Assembly (NCBI GenBank): GCA_949130495.1
Contig: OX422208.1
Span: 400,823,885-400,887,884, forward strand
Direction: 5' to 3'
DNA length: 64,000 nt
Origin: Sambucus nigra
Lineage: Eukaryota; Streptophyta; Magnoliopsida; Dipsacales; Adoxaceae
In this document: in pieces, positions 23,376 through 35,364 of the stretch
Layout: every line of letters begins with the position of its first letter
Position numbering within the stretch: the first letter of the stretch is position 1
Made by a program: the position numbers and the translations under genes
The notes under the pieces: generated by a model
Seen by the model: only the letters and a program-made list of their open reading frames with translations
What the model was told of the DNA's origin: nothing
Databases searched by the model: none

Positions 23376-24050
23376 ATTAATCTGGTAACTATTGATTTGT
23401 TATTTATACTCATGATTGATAGCTTTACTTTTGAGTGCGTAGATATTATCTTATTGCGGTGGTTCTGACCATCACATTGTTTCAGGTGCTCCAGTGTACC
23501 TAACCTAGTTTTCCACCCAGACATGCGATCATCTATTCCAGTCATTATCAAGTTATGTAGGTGTTGAACTACTTTTATTCCATCCCAATTTTATTGGGAG
23601 ATACAAGATTTATTTTATCCTCAACATTTGTACTTAGTTGTAAAGATAGTATGGTTTTGAGAATTTGGCATGTATTAGTTATTATGAGATAGTACCAATT
23701 GTACTTAGTGGTGTGATTGACTCGTAGTCAATATATAACATTATATGAGGATTTCTCATATCGATCTTTACTTTAGCCTATTATTATTCATTGCTTTTTA
23801 TTAAATGCTAGGGCTTAAATAAATAGACTTTATCAACCTAATTATTGAAAATATATGGCCTGTCACAAAATCGTGGCTCGAAGTGCCTGTCACAGTAAAT
23901 AATAACTTGTGGGATGCCATAAAAGAAAACAAATCTAATCTACTTACTAATTTAGATTTCCTTATAAGTATATAGATTTACTTGAATACCTATGTAATTA
24001 CCTTCATTATATACATAATAAATTTGACATCAATTTAAACACCCAAAAAT
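23376..24050 (+). other. Possible LTR remnant, otherwise unassigned
   Basis: The stretch near 23455-23530 and the paired CCTGTCACA boxes around a GTGGCTCG core at 23860-23896 recall the 3' part of another gypsy LTR type. I found no paired copy, primer site or frame, so this is tentative. 23906-24050 holds nothing I recognise. Confidence 0.3.
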
Positions 24051-24075
24051 GGTGTTATCCTTTATGGCTAGTAGT

Positions 24076-24740
24076 TGAAGGGAAATTAAAACAGAGTTTA
24101 GCGAATGTTGGATAAATCAATTGAAACATACTCCTGAATTACTAAAACATCCACTTTTAAAGTATGAAAGTTTAATTGATCAAGTATTATGGCATCAATT
24201 TATTAAAAACAAGCCCACTAAAATTCAGGTATAAATAGCCTAATGTTTTAAATCTATATGTTCAATTTTTTAAGTAAAGAATAACATGAAGTTTCTTATA
24301 TAGAAATAAGTATTCAGTATATATGAAAAAGTTTTGATATTCATGTTTTCTTATAAGAGGTTAGTTGATGAACAAATAAAAAGGATATTCAAGAAAAAGT
24401 ATGACCATCATATTAGCAAAAATGGATATGCTGGTCTCCTTGAATAGTCAGTATGTTCAAGTTTGAGTTTCTAAATATCAGTTTGTTGAGGTGGGATACT
24501 ACAAGTGTTAGACTATTAATCTATTTTTTGGTTAATTAGAAAGAATATTTGGGTGCATTACATGAAGATGATAGGAGTTTCTTTTAGGTAAAAGTCAATT
24601 AAAAAGTGGTAAACATGGAAATGTTTTGGTAAAGGAGGTTGCTGAAAAAGTGGTTAGTTTTCATAAATTTCATATTATTTAATCTAACATAACAAATACA
24701 TTACTATGTATTTTAAACATACATTTTTATATTTAGTAAT
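24076..24740 (+). pseudogene. CACTA-associated plant transposase (Ptta/En/Spm-like) remnant, first part
   Basis: A first segment reads CWINQLKHTPELLKHPLLKY and FIKNKPTKIQ, then a donor-like CAG|GTATAA at ~24230. A second segment (24363-24450) reads IKRIFKKKYDHHISKNGYAG, matching the K-x-Y-x-H-x-x-x-x-x-G-Y-x-G/L block of plant Ptta/En/Spm proteins. A third reads KEYLGALHEDDRSFF and VKEVAEKVV, like the segment before the coiled coil. Stops and intron-like gaps break the frames. The continuation is at 29995-30850 beyond a Sirevirus-like insertion. The exact biochemical role of these CACTA proteins is not established. I recognise the family by pattern only. Confidence 0.5.
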
Positions 24741-25903
24741 TGTAAGCGCGTATATTTTAGCAACTGTAATCGCATATATTTTAGGTTAGGCTTTTATTCG
24801 TATTTCTTTGCACTTTGGTGTATTTGGCGTATCCCATTACGCACCAACACGACAAAAATCGAACTTCAACATCTCCAAGTTCAAGAATTCTCTACTTCTC
24901 ATGAAGGTATAAAACATTTAAGTATTCATAATTATTCATTTTAATATTTGGGATGCATCGTTATAAAAAATCAAGGTTGGATTTTTTTATATTTTAATAA
25001 TAAATTAGCCTCGTCTAAACGAGATTAAAAGATCATTCGAATGAAATTGTCTTTTTTGTTAGAAAGGTCGTTAGATATGTACTCCAAATGAACATCCAAC
25101 GAGGGCTTATGGTTTAATAGTGAACTGTCATTAGAAGCTCATTAGAATACATATCGAACGAACTTGCTTTTTTTCTAGAATGAATTACTATTCTCTTTCG
25201 AATGAAATGACATTCTTGTTCTAACGACAATCATTCTCATTCGAACATGTCTCCGCCTCAAATTTTGCGTCAGATCTATAACAACCTGTTTTGAATTCTT
25301 TTGTCATGGGACCTTTGAAAGGATAAAAATTGCATATCTTTATCAAAGTTTTTTATCTTTTGTGTTTCCAAAGACTTTTGATTCACAAACTTTACATCTC
25401 CAAATATTTTGTGAATAGTTTTGAAACCCTAGAAAGTTTTTGTATCTTGCATACACCTTGTGGTGAGAATTCTCTACGGCAAAACTTATCGCCGGAGGGA
25501 TCACGATTGAAGAAGGAAGAAGGTTGAATCGATGGATACTGAAGGTAGATTGCTACATGTGGACGACTCTTGACTAAGATATTTTCTTTAGAAGATTTTT
25601 GAAGACACTTCGCATTATACTCAGTCAATCTAAGTAGTATATAAGTTGATAGTCCTGTAAAACATTCCAAAGTGTTGATTAAAACTTTTTCCTGTAAAAG
25701 GGATTTTTCCTCATCTCTGTGTGTTTGCATGTTTGGTTTAATATTTACAATTATATATTTATAACACGTACTTTCATGAACACGTAATTTAATCAAAGTT
25801 TAATATTTGATTAGAATTGGATTTGTGTGCGTTGGTATTTAAATTTTAAAAAATAAATTTTTTTATTGTGACCATCTTTACCAAGCGTGTTCACGCGCTT
25901 ACA
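24741..25903 (+). repeat. 5' LTR of the Sirevirus-like element
   Basis: Aligns with 28706-29900 from about 24790 onward. It holds a TTCGAACGA-type cluster at 25014-25250 and ends TTACA just before the primer site. Confidence 0.75.
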
Positions 25904-25906
25904 AAG

Positions 25907-25917
25907 TGGTATCAGAT
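25907..25917 (+). promoter_or_regulatory. Primer binding site, initiator Met tRNA
   Basis: TGGTATCAGAT begins three bases after the LTR end, matching the iMet tRNA complement. Confidence 0.85.
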
Positions 25918-26079
25918 AAGGTTATATCAAAATATCATGTGATCCAAATTTTCAAAGATTTTTTTTCCTGATACCATCTCTTACAAGTGCTATCAGAGCG
26001 GATTGCACTAATCTATTGTGTATATTCTTATTTAGTGCTGCTTAGGGTGGTTGTTTATTCTCTCTTGAGTTTGTTTTCT

Positions 26080-26960
26080 CGATGGATTCCAGTAGTGATA
26101 AGTTGTCTAATGTGTTTTATGACGATGATTTTGATATTTTAGAAAAGCTTAATGAGCTTCATAACCGTGCTGAAAAATTAAATCATTTGAATTAGAAGTT
26201 TGCTAAAAGAATTAAAATATTTTAAAAAATAAAATTTCCATTTAAGGTTGCTACGGAACATATGCAAACTGTTCAAACTCAAAGAGATTTCTTTCATGAG
26301 AAGATTATGGACATGGACCATGATTTGAAAATTTAGATTTGTCTAAAAACGAGAGGAATGATAGGGTCCAATTTTCTGAGAAATAATTAGAGGACTCAAA
26401 AAATTTTGAGGTGAGTAATCATGCTAATGAGGATATTAATGTTTTGGTTTAAGATTTAAGCGCACAAGAGAAGACTCTTAGGGATAATTTCACATGAATT
26501 GAGGGGGAGAGAGATAACATTCTAGGAATGATTGAAAATTGGAATAAGGGGTCCCTAAAACTTGAAGAGTCTAATTATTTATTTGAGTCTAGAATTTTAA
26601 AGTTCAAATATGATTTAAAAGACTCGAGCTGTGTTAGTAGTGATGGTACTCGCATCTTTGATACTAATTCATCTGTTGCTAAAGTCAATATCATTGTTTG
26701 TTTTATACGGTCAACTACATCCCAGGGTGTTAAAAAAGGTTAACCTAAAGGTGTCATTCCTCGTTGTGTTTACACTTGCACACATTGTGGTAGGAAAGGT
26801 CACCTTAGGCATTTTTGCTATGATCTTTAAAAAGACCATAGGAAGTTTAAGTTTAGTGTCCCCTTAGTTCTTGAAACCCGATGGATTAGGTATACATCTA
26901 TTTGGGTTAATAAATCTGTTTTGGAGATGCAAAATGTTAGGTTGGTTGATTCTCAGATGC
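26080..26960 (+). pseudogene. Copia gag remnant: coiled coil and zinc knuckle, no capsid
   Basis: A Met near 26082 opens MDSSSDKLSNVFYDDDFDIL, then charged, helix-forming text (VQTQRDFFHEKI, NLKIGIRG in shifted frames) broken by many stops. Around 26763-26820 the sequence reads CTHCGRKGHLRHFC, a perfect C-x2-C-x4-H-x4-C zinc knuckle that binds RNA in gag. Downstream VNKSVLEMQN replaces the KKVWVPK-like linker. The capsid (UBN2) domain expected before the coiled coil is absent. Confidence 0.7.
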
Positions 26961-28420
26961 TTCACATGCTATGGGTGATTGATTGTATGATTTTGTTTGT
27001 CATACTCTAGTTTGTGCTTGATGATATATGTTTTTCTAGTGTTATGACATTTGTATCTTTTGTATTATATTTTTTCTTTTATTGAGTCATATTGAAAACG
27101 TACAAAAAGATTTTTGTTTTTCTTTGGTGTTATTGTTTGTTTTTATAAAGTTAAAAATTGGTATTTTTCTTTTGAAAATTTTTAGAAAAACTCAAAAAGA
27201 TATTTGGTTTTGTGTATTTTAGTTTTACACATTTGGTGTGGCATATTGGTGTGTTTGAATCCGATTCACTCCGTACTTTCCATGTGGCTAGGACATTTAA
27301 TTACGATTATAGATACTTAGATTGTTCTTAACCATGTTATCGTGGAGTTGTTTCAAACTTAATTTTCTTTATGGATTCATCTTTTTATATTCCTCCACAC
27401 ACACATATATGAGCTTTTTTTATTTTAACTTCACATGTATATTTGATCTTTGTGAGATGTTCTCCCATCAGTTTTGTCATCTACATATTTTGCGACTATG
27501 GGGGATTTGTGCATGTAAGAATCGTTGCCCGTGAGCTTTATCTGATTAGTTTTAAAAATATGAGTGTACACGGGAAAGGGCTATGAAGGGAGCAAATCAT
27601 CTTTGCGAAAAAGACACCATTAACAAGAGCATAATGAAAATATTAAAGGCAATAAAAACAAAAAAATTACCATAAAGGGCCAATATAGTTTTAGTGTTTG
27701 ATCTTTCAAAAGGAATAACTTCAAAAGAATTGAGAATTAAGTGGAAAATATGATATATGATTATATTCTGAGAGTGTTTAGTTGAAAATCAATGGATTTT
27801 CACAATGAATCCTAGTTATACTTATTTTGTTATGATGTTATTGATTTGTAGAATCATCAATACCTAGGCTTGTGTGCATTGTTCTTGTTTTTTCATTAAG
27901 TTCACTTCATCTTGTCACTTGAGGCTAAATCTTAGTTTGATAAAGTTTTTCTTAATAAAAACTTCTTGAACATATTTGAATGTTTATCTAATAATTCATT
28001 TGTAGTTGGTTCACACCTATTCATTCCATCTCATGTTTATACACATCGATGCTATGTTAGTGTGTAAGACATATGTGTTGTGTCGAGTTTTGTGGTCGTT
28101 TATACCTATATATGTATACCGAATTTTCTTTGGTATATTTTGCATATTGTATATATGGTATCGTGTTTTGACTCTTTGCATTTTACATTTAGTCCATGTT
28201 TACCATATTCTCGATCATTTAAATCATTTGTGCTTGAGTTGTCGTGCTGTATTTGTTACATTTATACTTAGGAAAAATTTGAAAATTTTAAAAAATAGTT
28301 GTTTGAGATTTGCTTTTGAGATTTTCATTCAGTTGCATTGTTTATATATCTTTGTGATGATATATTAATTCTTATATGTGATGCTTTATAATTCATACTT
28401 AGATTCTACTCCTTTATCTA
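26961..28420 (+). other. Non-coding interior of the Sirevirus-like element
   Basis: T-rich sequence with short hydrophobic frames (for example 28006-28368) that resemble no known protein. It occupies the position where pol should lie. Confidence 0.5.
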
Positions 28421-28427
28421 TTTCAGA

Positions 28428-28705
28428 CGAAAAGGGGGAGAACAAATTAAGGGGAGATTTGAAGAGTTTGATTTATGGGGGAGAGCGCATTATGAGCTTT
28501 TACTTTCTATTTCAAACTCTATGGATTATGGTATTTTCTTTTCTTCATGTGTATAGGTATCTAAGGAATAACATATTACACCAGATGAAGACAAATTTTT
28601 CCAAGGGAAGAACAAGATGAGATTGAAGATAAAGTTTCACTATGCCATTCGATTTCTAGGGTTTGAGAGCGTATTAGGATTTTTTTGTCATGGAGGGATT
28701 TTTAT
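28428..28705 (+). promoter_or_regulatory. Multiple polypurine tracts before the 3' LTR
   Basis: AAAAGGGGGAGAA (~28430), TTAAGGGGAGA (~28447), TTATGGGGGAGAG (~28473) and ATGGAGGGAT (~28690) occur in under 280 bp upstream of the right LTR. Repeated polypurine tracts upstream of the 3' LTR are a described hallmark of Sireviruses. Confidence 0.65.
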
Positions 28706-29900
28706 TGTAATTTAGGTTTCGGTTTTATTTTGTACCCAAGTTAAAATATATTACCTTATGCTTTTATTTGTATTTATTTGCATTTTGCTGTTTTTGGCTT
28801 ATCCCGTTACAAATCAATACGTACTAACACGACAAACCAAACTCCAACATCTCCAAGTTCAAAACTTCTCTACAACTCAAGAATATATAAAACATTTAAG
28901 ATTTCATAATTATTCATTTTAATTTATGGGATGTGTTTTTATAAAAAAAATTGAGGCTGGATTTTTTTAAGTTTTCAAAATAAATTTTTAATTGACTTCG
29001 TTCAAACAAGATTAAAAGCTTGTTGAAACAAAATTTCCATTTCGTTAGTAATATCTTTAAATATGAACTTCGAACAAATATCCAACGAGGGCGTACTATT
29101 TTATAATGAACTTCCTTTAGCAACTCGTTAGTTGTACATATCGAACGAACTTACTTTTTCGTTAGAACGAATTACTATTCTTGTTCGAACAAAATGACAT
29201 TCTCGTTCGAACGATAGTAATTCTCGTTCGAATGAGCCATCGCCTCAAATTTTGTGTTGGATCTGTAAATACCTATTTTGAATTCTTTTTTCATGGGACA
29301 TTTAAAAGGACGAACATTGCATATCTTTATCGAACTTTTTTTTTATCTTTTGAGTTTTCTAACCCTTTTGATTAACAAACTTTACATCCCCAAAAATTTT
29401 GTCAATCCTTTTGAAAATCTAGAAAGTTTCTATATCTTGCATACACCTTGTGGAGAGGATTCTCTATTACTGAACTTGTGACCCAAGGGATCGTGATTGA
29501 AGAAGGAAGAAGGCTAAATCGATAGATACTGAGGGTAAACTCCTAGTTGTGGACGACTCTAAACTGAGCCTTTTTTTAGAAGGTTTTTGAAGACATTGAT
29601 TGTTATACTTAGATGATCTAAGTAGTCTATAAATAAATAGTCTTATAACACATTTTAAAGGGTTGATTAAAGGTTTTGCCATGTAAAGGGATTTTTTCGC
29701 ATCTCCGTGAGTTTGCGTGTTTGGTTTGATATTTGCGATTATATATTTAGAATACATATTTGCATGCACAACTAATTTAATCAAAATTAAATATTTGACT
29801 AAAATTGGATTTGTGTGCGTTGGGATTTAAATTTAATAAGAATACAAAAATATAATTTTTTATTGTGACCATCTTTGTCGTGCGTGTCCATGCACTTACA
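28706..29900 (+). repeat. 3' LTR of the Sirevirus-like element
   Basis: Starts about TGTAATTTAGG and ends GCACTTACA. It aligns with the left LTR, including the TTCGAACGA cluster (28985-29240). The first ~50 bp align poorly, so the start is approximate. Confidence 0.7.
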
Positions 29901-29994
29901 ACAACCTTTTAGCGTGAATTCAATAAGTAAGTTCAGAATGGGAGTATAGTCACTAAAGGAAGTTGAAACATTATCAGGGTGGCATTGGGTACTC

Positions 29995-30850
29995 CAAAAC
30001 ACCCTTATCCTTTTAGATGAATGGTATTTGGAGTTGTCTTACCTATTTTTTTTCCAATTGTCCTAAGCGTGGTTCAAAGAGACATAGTAATAAGTTGGAG
30101 TCTGAGTTAAGAGATGCTAAATACAATTTAAAGGGCTTGGAAGCACGATTGTAATTACAATTTGAAAATGTTTCCCAACCATCATCTAAGAAGGTTTCTT
30201 TAAATGCTAACAAAAATGACTATAGGAAATATGTGAGTTCTCATGGTAATGGTAAAAAAAAACACATATATCTCACGTACTTGAAGGAAAATAAATATTT
30301 TCTTTAAAATCTTGTGTATATATCATTGTCTTTCCTTTTTAATGTCGTTATAATTCTAACATTTAGTAGAGTTTTTTATTGCTTCAATGTAGTTGAAAGA
30401 TAATGAAAACTCACATGGTCAGAAGTCATCCCATTTGTCTAAATCTAATAATATAAAGGTATAAATTGATTGGAATTTTTTTATCATTTTGTCTAGTTGT
30501 ATTATATTTACTAATATATTTTCTTTTATTTATAGTTGGAGTATTACGGGAAAGTACAAGCTAAAAAAAAATAGAACCTCATTCAAAATATAATATTAAG
30601 AAGTTATGCATTGCTTTACTAAATACAAAGTTTATACATTATTGTATTATAAAAATTTATCTAAATCTTCACTATTTTTTGTTTTAGGAAGGGGATTGTA
30701 GGTTGGCTATATTGGCTCAAAAACCAACATCATGGTGGAGGGAAAACTCTTTAAAAGGAATGAACCAAGGGAGAAGATTCATAAGATTCCTTTGGGAGAA
30801 CATAATGTTAGGGTCTTCATTTTAAAATTTATTCCTCCTATGTGATTATA
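29995..30850 (+). pseudogene. CACTA-associated plant transposase remnant, second part
   Basis: Beyond the Sirevirus-like insertion, KLESELRDAKYNLKGLEARL (30095-30155) is a coiled coil of the kind that follows the Ptta/En/Spm block. Further exon-like pieces follow, separated by T-rich introns. At ~30720-30815 the text reads NIMVEGKLFKRNEPREKIHK then IPLGEHNVRV, which fits the V-A-x-G-x-x...H-x-x-P-L-G-x-x-x-x-x-V block of CACTA-encoded proteins. Stops follow. Orientation and order agree with 24076-24740, so both parts probably belong to one element. Confidence 0.55.
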
Positions 30851-30999
30851 AGGACAAATTTCTGATAGGGTCAATTTGTATGTATTTTGGTTTATTTATC
30901 TTTTGGACAAAACCATTGAGTCACGGGTTAGAACTTAATTTTTTGACCTTTCAAGCCTATGACATGTTTGATTCAAGGCATGGAGGGGAATTTTCAAAT

Positions 31000-31786
31000 A
31001 CTACATAATCATGTTGTTTTTAGTGCCATGTTTTGTCTTCATGTTCTAAGGATCTCTTGAGTGTGAATTCATATTCATTTTGATCCTTAAGACTTAATAC
31101 TAGATATGTGTTTTTATAAAAAAAAAAGTTTGAGATGTGGTTTAAAAAAAAAAGAAAAATATTGTTGGTTTTTAGTCGTATGAATTAGTTTTTACATTGC
31201 ATAATGTCGTTAGAATGACATTCAAATGAACATCAATTAAGAAATATATATTTCTCATAAATATATCATGTAAAGCTAGTTCAAAGTGGGTTGGAACGAT
31301 GTTGGCATGTTCATTCGAATGAGTTATTGTTTGGTCAAACGTGATTGTATTTTTGTTTGAAAGAAACTCAATTTTCATTTGAATGAACCCTCAAAATTTG
31401 TGTCGCCTTGAAAATTTTGTTTTCTATATAAAGGGGTTCTAGAATAAGTTTTTAAAGAGACTTTTGGTGAAAATCATTTTCCTATAAATATCCAAAACCT
31501 CCCAAACCCTAGTTTCATCCAAGCTCTTTGAGATCCAACGTCTAATCTTTATGTTCTTTGAGATTTAGTTTAGCATCAAGGATTGACTTATCATCATTCT
31601 TGTTAAGTATGTTTCATATGTTGTTGCAATAAAGAAGTAGTGTGTTTGTGTTCCACATCCATAGATGGTTACTGAGTCTTATCGGTAAACACCCATGTGT
31701 GTGTAGACTCACACATTGTGGTGGGTGGGCTCCTGCATGTCTCTTTTAAAGAGAGGTCGAAGATCGAAGATGTGTTAAGACTTGTG
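31000..31786 (+). repeat. Left part of an LTR split by element C
   Basis: Contains a TTCGAACGA-like cluster (31200-31385, for example TTCATTCGAATGAG), then TCTATATAAAGGGG at ~31418, a good TATA box, then transcript-like sequence. It is cut at 31787-31791 (AGTGT) by element C. The text resumes after 45482. No paired LTR was found, so it may be a solo LTR in the CACTA element. Confidence 0.5.
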
Positions 31787-31791
31787 AGTGT
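31787..31791. repeat. Target-site duplication AGTGT (left copy)
   Basis: Matches AGTGT at 45478-45482. The two copies bracket element C exactly at its TG and CA ends. Confidence 0.92.
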
Positions 31792-32733
31792 TGTAACACC
31801 CTCACTCAATTAAATATCGGGTGATCAGTCCCATACCCAATTAAAACAGAATTTACAGTTGGTTCATTCTTAGCATCACTGTCAAAAAAAATTAATCACC
31901 TAATATCCAATTAAGCAGATGTTAAACTTTTCAAATTTTAATTTAATAAAATTCCATTTTTACCATTACGAAAAATTTTCATAATAATCCAATCCACAAC
32001 AATAAATGAATCTCAACAAAATTTAAATGCAATTGGAATAATACTTTCCAGCAAAATATCTCAATACATAAATCCCAATAACTGCAAATGTATTATAACG
32101 ACATGAGTATAAAATCCTGACTCAAATAGAAGGAAAATACTATAATCCTCTTGGGGTACATGACAAAATAAAAATCAACTACAGAGTAGGAATCAACAAA
32201 TATGAAGGCATCTAAACAAAGCTCCAAACTCCATAGCATCCATAACTCATCAACATCATAATCCTCTAAGGTTGGTGTCCATGTGGCTGGACACCTGATA
32301 TAGGAGATATAAGAGAGAAAAGAGAATATACAAGGAAATGGGTCTGAGCCCAATGTAAAATAGTTTTTTTTTTAAAACAGCAAGTGAATAATTGCAATAT
32401 TTACCACTTATAATATACATGTTAGATTATCGGTCTCTCTCTTGAGATCCTCACCTCTCATCTAGAGTGCATACCTAACGTACCTCTAAGCCATCCTAGT
32501 TATACTTCCCATGCTAACTAGTTTAAACCAGTGTATCCACTAATCATATCCCAACTCATTCCACGTATAAATCTCATAATACATGTAATAGTGATGTAAA
32601 CATATATATATCCATTTCGATTCAACATGGATAAGCCCCTTATTAATTTAATTCCATTAAGTGTTCTCATACTTAATTAATTCCAGATATCATTATCTTT
32701 CAATTTTACTTTAGTCACACAGTAAATATCATC

Positions 32734-32797
<64 letters not shown>

Positions 32798-32803
<6 letters not shown>

Positions 32804-33177
32804 TATACTATACTTCACCTCAAGACATACCTGCGGTGCTGCATTACTCTGTTATCATGTCCCAATACATCTCGTCATTGTATAGGGGACTATAGGTTTG
32901 GTAAAGGTCCCTCGAATATATATATATATATATATACACTATACTGCACCTCAAGACATACCTGCGGTGCTGCATTACTCTGTTATCATGTCCCAATACA
33001 TCTCGTCATTGTATAGGGGACTATAGGTTTGGTAAAGGTCCCTCGAATATATATATATATATATATATACACTATACTGCACCTCAAGACATACCTGCGG
33101 TGCTGCATTACTCTGTTATCATGTCCCAATACATCTCGTCATTGTATAGGGGACTATAGGTTTGGTAAAGGTCCCTC

Positions 33178-33221
<44 letters not shown>

Positions 33222-33325
33222 CTGCACCTCAAGACATACCTGCGGTGCTGCATTACTATGTTATCATGTCCCAATACATCTCGTCATTGTATAGGGGACT
33301 ATAGGTTTGGTAAAGGTCCCTCGAA
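32798..33325. repeat. Four-copy ~111 bp tandem unit separated by (TA)n
   Basis: Each unit runs from CACTATACTGCACCTCAAG to GGTAAAGGTCCCTCGAA. Unit ends fall at 32916, 33046, 33180 and 33325, and (TA)n spacers of increasing length separate them. The first unit has a slightly different start (ACTATACTTCACC). The sister LTR has a single unit (about 43352-43461), so the expansion or loss postdates insertion. Confidence 0.92.
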
Positions 33326-34870
33326 CAACAAATATTAAATCACAAATAATGGAGGCAAACGTAGACCTAATCCTTTGGGCTATGCACATACCTACGCACC
33401 TAAATGACCGTTCTATACCATTGTTCTCACTAATGGTAATCGACTTAAGTTCTATGTTCTCGAGTGACAAGTCAAAAATCCCATAGATTCATCAGGATAT
33501 AACTTCCCTCACGCGTAAACCTCCCGTCGATAGCAAGTAAGCTAGGTATGTCATGCACATAAATTATCAATCAATAGGCATTATCATTTACCTATATAAA
33601 AAGTAGGTACTCTTTCGACCTTTGTATAATACTATGAATTTATCCTATCTCTAAGTGCCTATTGTATTTATCAATACCACCCGTACTTGTTAAATATAAT
33701 TATTTTCTTTGTCACATTATTATTATATAGTTATCACTCACATAATTTCCTTCTCACTTTAATAAAAAATTTCCAACATTAACCCAAGTCTTTCGCTCCT
33801 CGTTAATGTACCAAAATTATCGAGACTTAATTCATTGAACAGTATTATGTGGATACCACTTCCATAATATTATCCTTGATTCAATAAAATTTTCCAACAT
33901 TCACCCAAGTCCCTCACCTTTTGTTAATGTAAAAAATTATTAAAATATTATTTCTACCAAAATTTATATAATTAATTCCCCTTTAATCTTTCCCCGATTC
34001 GATTCCACACAAAATATATTTCCCGAGTCTCAAGTATATCCTACTATCCTCTCTTAAGTCCCATCATATTCAAATAATCATCACTAAAGATTTCTCACAA
34101 TTTGTGATTCAATCAAAATTTAAAAAGGAAAAAAATTCACATTTCCAAAGGGAGTCGATCGATCGATGGTCTTGGGTCGATCGATCAGATATCAGCCCAG
34201 TTTCTGCATATTACAACTTACGGGTTTAACACTTCTTTCTCATGAAAACCAACATAAATCAATCCAAAACTTCTCCTAATTCATCTCAATTCACATACTA
34301 AAGTAGATGATCCAATTCTAAAAATTAAACAACCTAAATTCATTAAATAGTTTGGATTAAATCATATTATTCTCAGAATTCTCATATTTTAATATTTTCC
34401 CCGGAAAAATTATATGAACTCAGATTTCCTCCATCAATTGAAACCAAAATTTTGTGGATTAAAACCTTTGTACAGAAAGAGATTTATTCTATCGAATTCT
34501 CATGTCGAGAACTAAATTAAAACTCTATTGTTTATCATTGAAACATACGAATTCTTAGTCCCTTAATTATTCTGTCTAGCATGGATATTTTAAGCATTAA
34601 AATAAAGCAAGAATTAAAATTGCCTTAGTTATGTAGATCTGAACCTTTGGTGATGATGGTGTAGAATTTATTTCCTATTTTTAGATGACTTTTCGGTGGT
34701 GGTGTTGTTGTTAGAAGGTGGTTAATCCCCTTTGGTTTGCCCCAAAAGACTCTCCCATTTTCTAAACAACCTCTTCTTCACCCAAGGAACCTTTCACTCT
34801 TCCTCACACTAAGACCTCTCAAATATTTTTTGATGAAATGGAATGAACCTACGTTTCTTTAACCCAACAC

Positions 34871-34880
34871 CTTTATAATA
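34871..34880 (-). promoter_or_regulatory. Candidate TATA box of element C LTR
   Basis: The element strand reads TATTATAAAG about 470 bp after the LTR start. It is conserved in the sister LTR at 45027-45036. If used, the U3 is ~0.45 kb and the transcribed R/U5 leader is ~3 kb. Confidence 0.5.
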
Positions 34881-35351
34881 AGACAAAATCCAAAATTACT
34901 ATTCATCTCCCAAGTAAAATGACTAAATTGCCCTTCGGGGTGTCCTTTCATTTTCTACTTGACTCGAGACCCAAATCCAACACCCGAATAGACTTTTCTG
35001 ACTATTTCGACCCTTTTAGACGCAACGGCGCACTCGAAACGACCATGAGGTTAATATAAAATAATGTTTCCTTTTTATTCATTTAAATTGGTCCTGACAC
35101 GTCCCATACCACATCCCGACTTAATTTCCATTACTACCATATTAGTAACTCACGGCAATATAAATAACATCATATTCATATATTATTTTTATATCACCAA
35201 GTAATATTAAGAATCACACATTACTATAATCTCTAGTAATATCAAATCTAGATTAATCCCAATTAATTATTTCCTAATTAATTCCAATTAATCCCTATTA
35301 ACTTTTAATTTATCGCATAATAAAAGTTAATAAAAATTATGGGGTATTACA

Positions 35352-35364
35352 TACTCCCCCCTTA
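35352..35364 (-). promoter_or_regulatory. Polypurine tract of element C
   Basis: The element strand reads AAGGGGGGAGTA directly before the LTR start TGTAATACCCC. Confidence 0.85.

Larger units (their letters stand above)
24741..29900 (+). mobile_element. Sirevirus-like copia element with only a gag remnant
   Basis: Similar ~1.2 kb LTRs flank a 2.8 kb interior on the plus strand. The left LTR ends CGCGCTTACA, the exact inverse of TGTAAGCGCG at 24741, and an iMet primer site follows at 25907. An alternative start at 24765 (TGTAATCGC, preceded by GCAAC) would give a near-match to ACAAC after the right LTR. The interior has gag text ending in a zinc knuckle, then ~1.5 kb non-coding DNA, then several polypurine tracts. 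No protease, integrase, RT or RNase H is visible. The LTRs differ considerably, so it is older than elements B and C. Confidence 0.8.
31792..35351 (-). repeat. 3' LTR of Ty3 element C
   Basis: Plus strand begins TGTAACACCC and ends GGGGTATTACA. It carries long (TA)n tracts from 32735, a four-copy tandem block (32798-33325), and a CGATCGATCGA palindrome pair at 34153-34187. Confidence 0.93.

Noticed and set aside
28006..28368. 120-codon hydrophobic plus frame
   Set aside because: T-rich non-coding interior of the Sirevirus-like element; the residue bias follows from composition.
33029..33304. 91-codon plus frame with repeated IYIYIY
   Set aside because: It is a translation of the 111 bp tandem units and the (TA)n spacers.
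33264..33470. 68-codon minus frame also present at 43402-43608
   Set aside because: Paired LTR copies of element C; no known domain.
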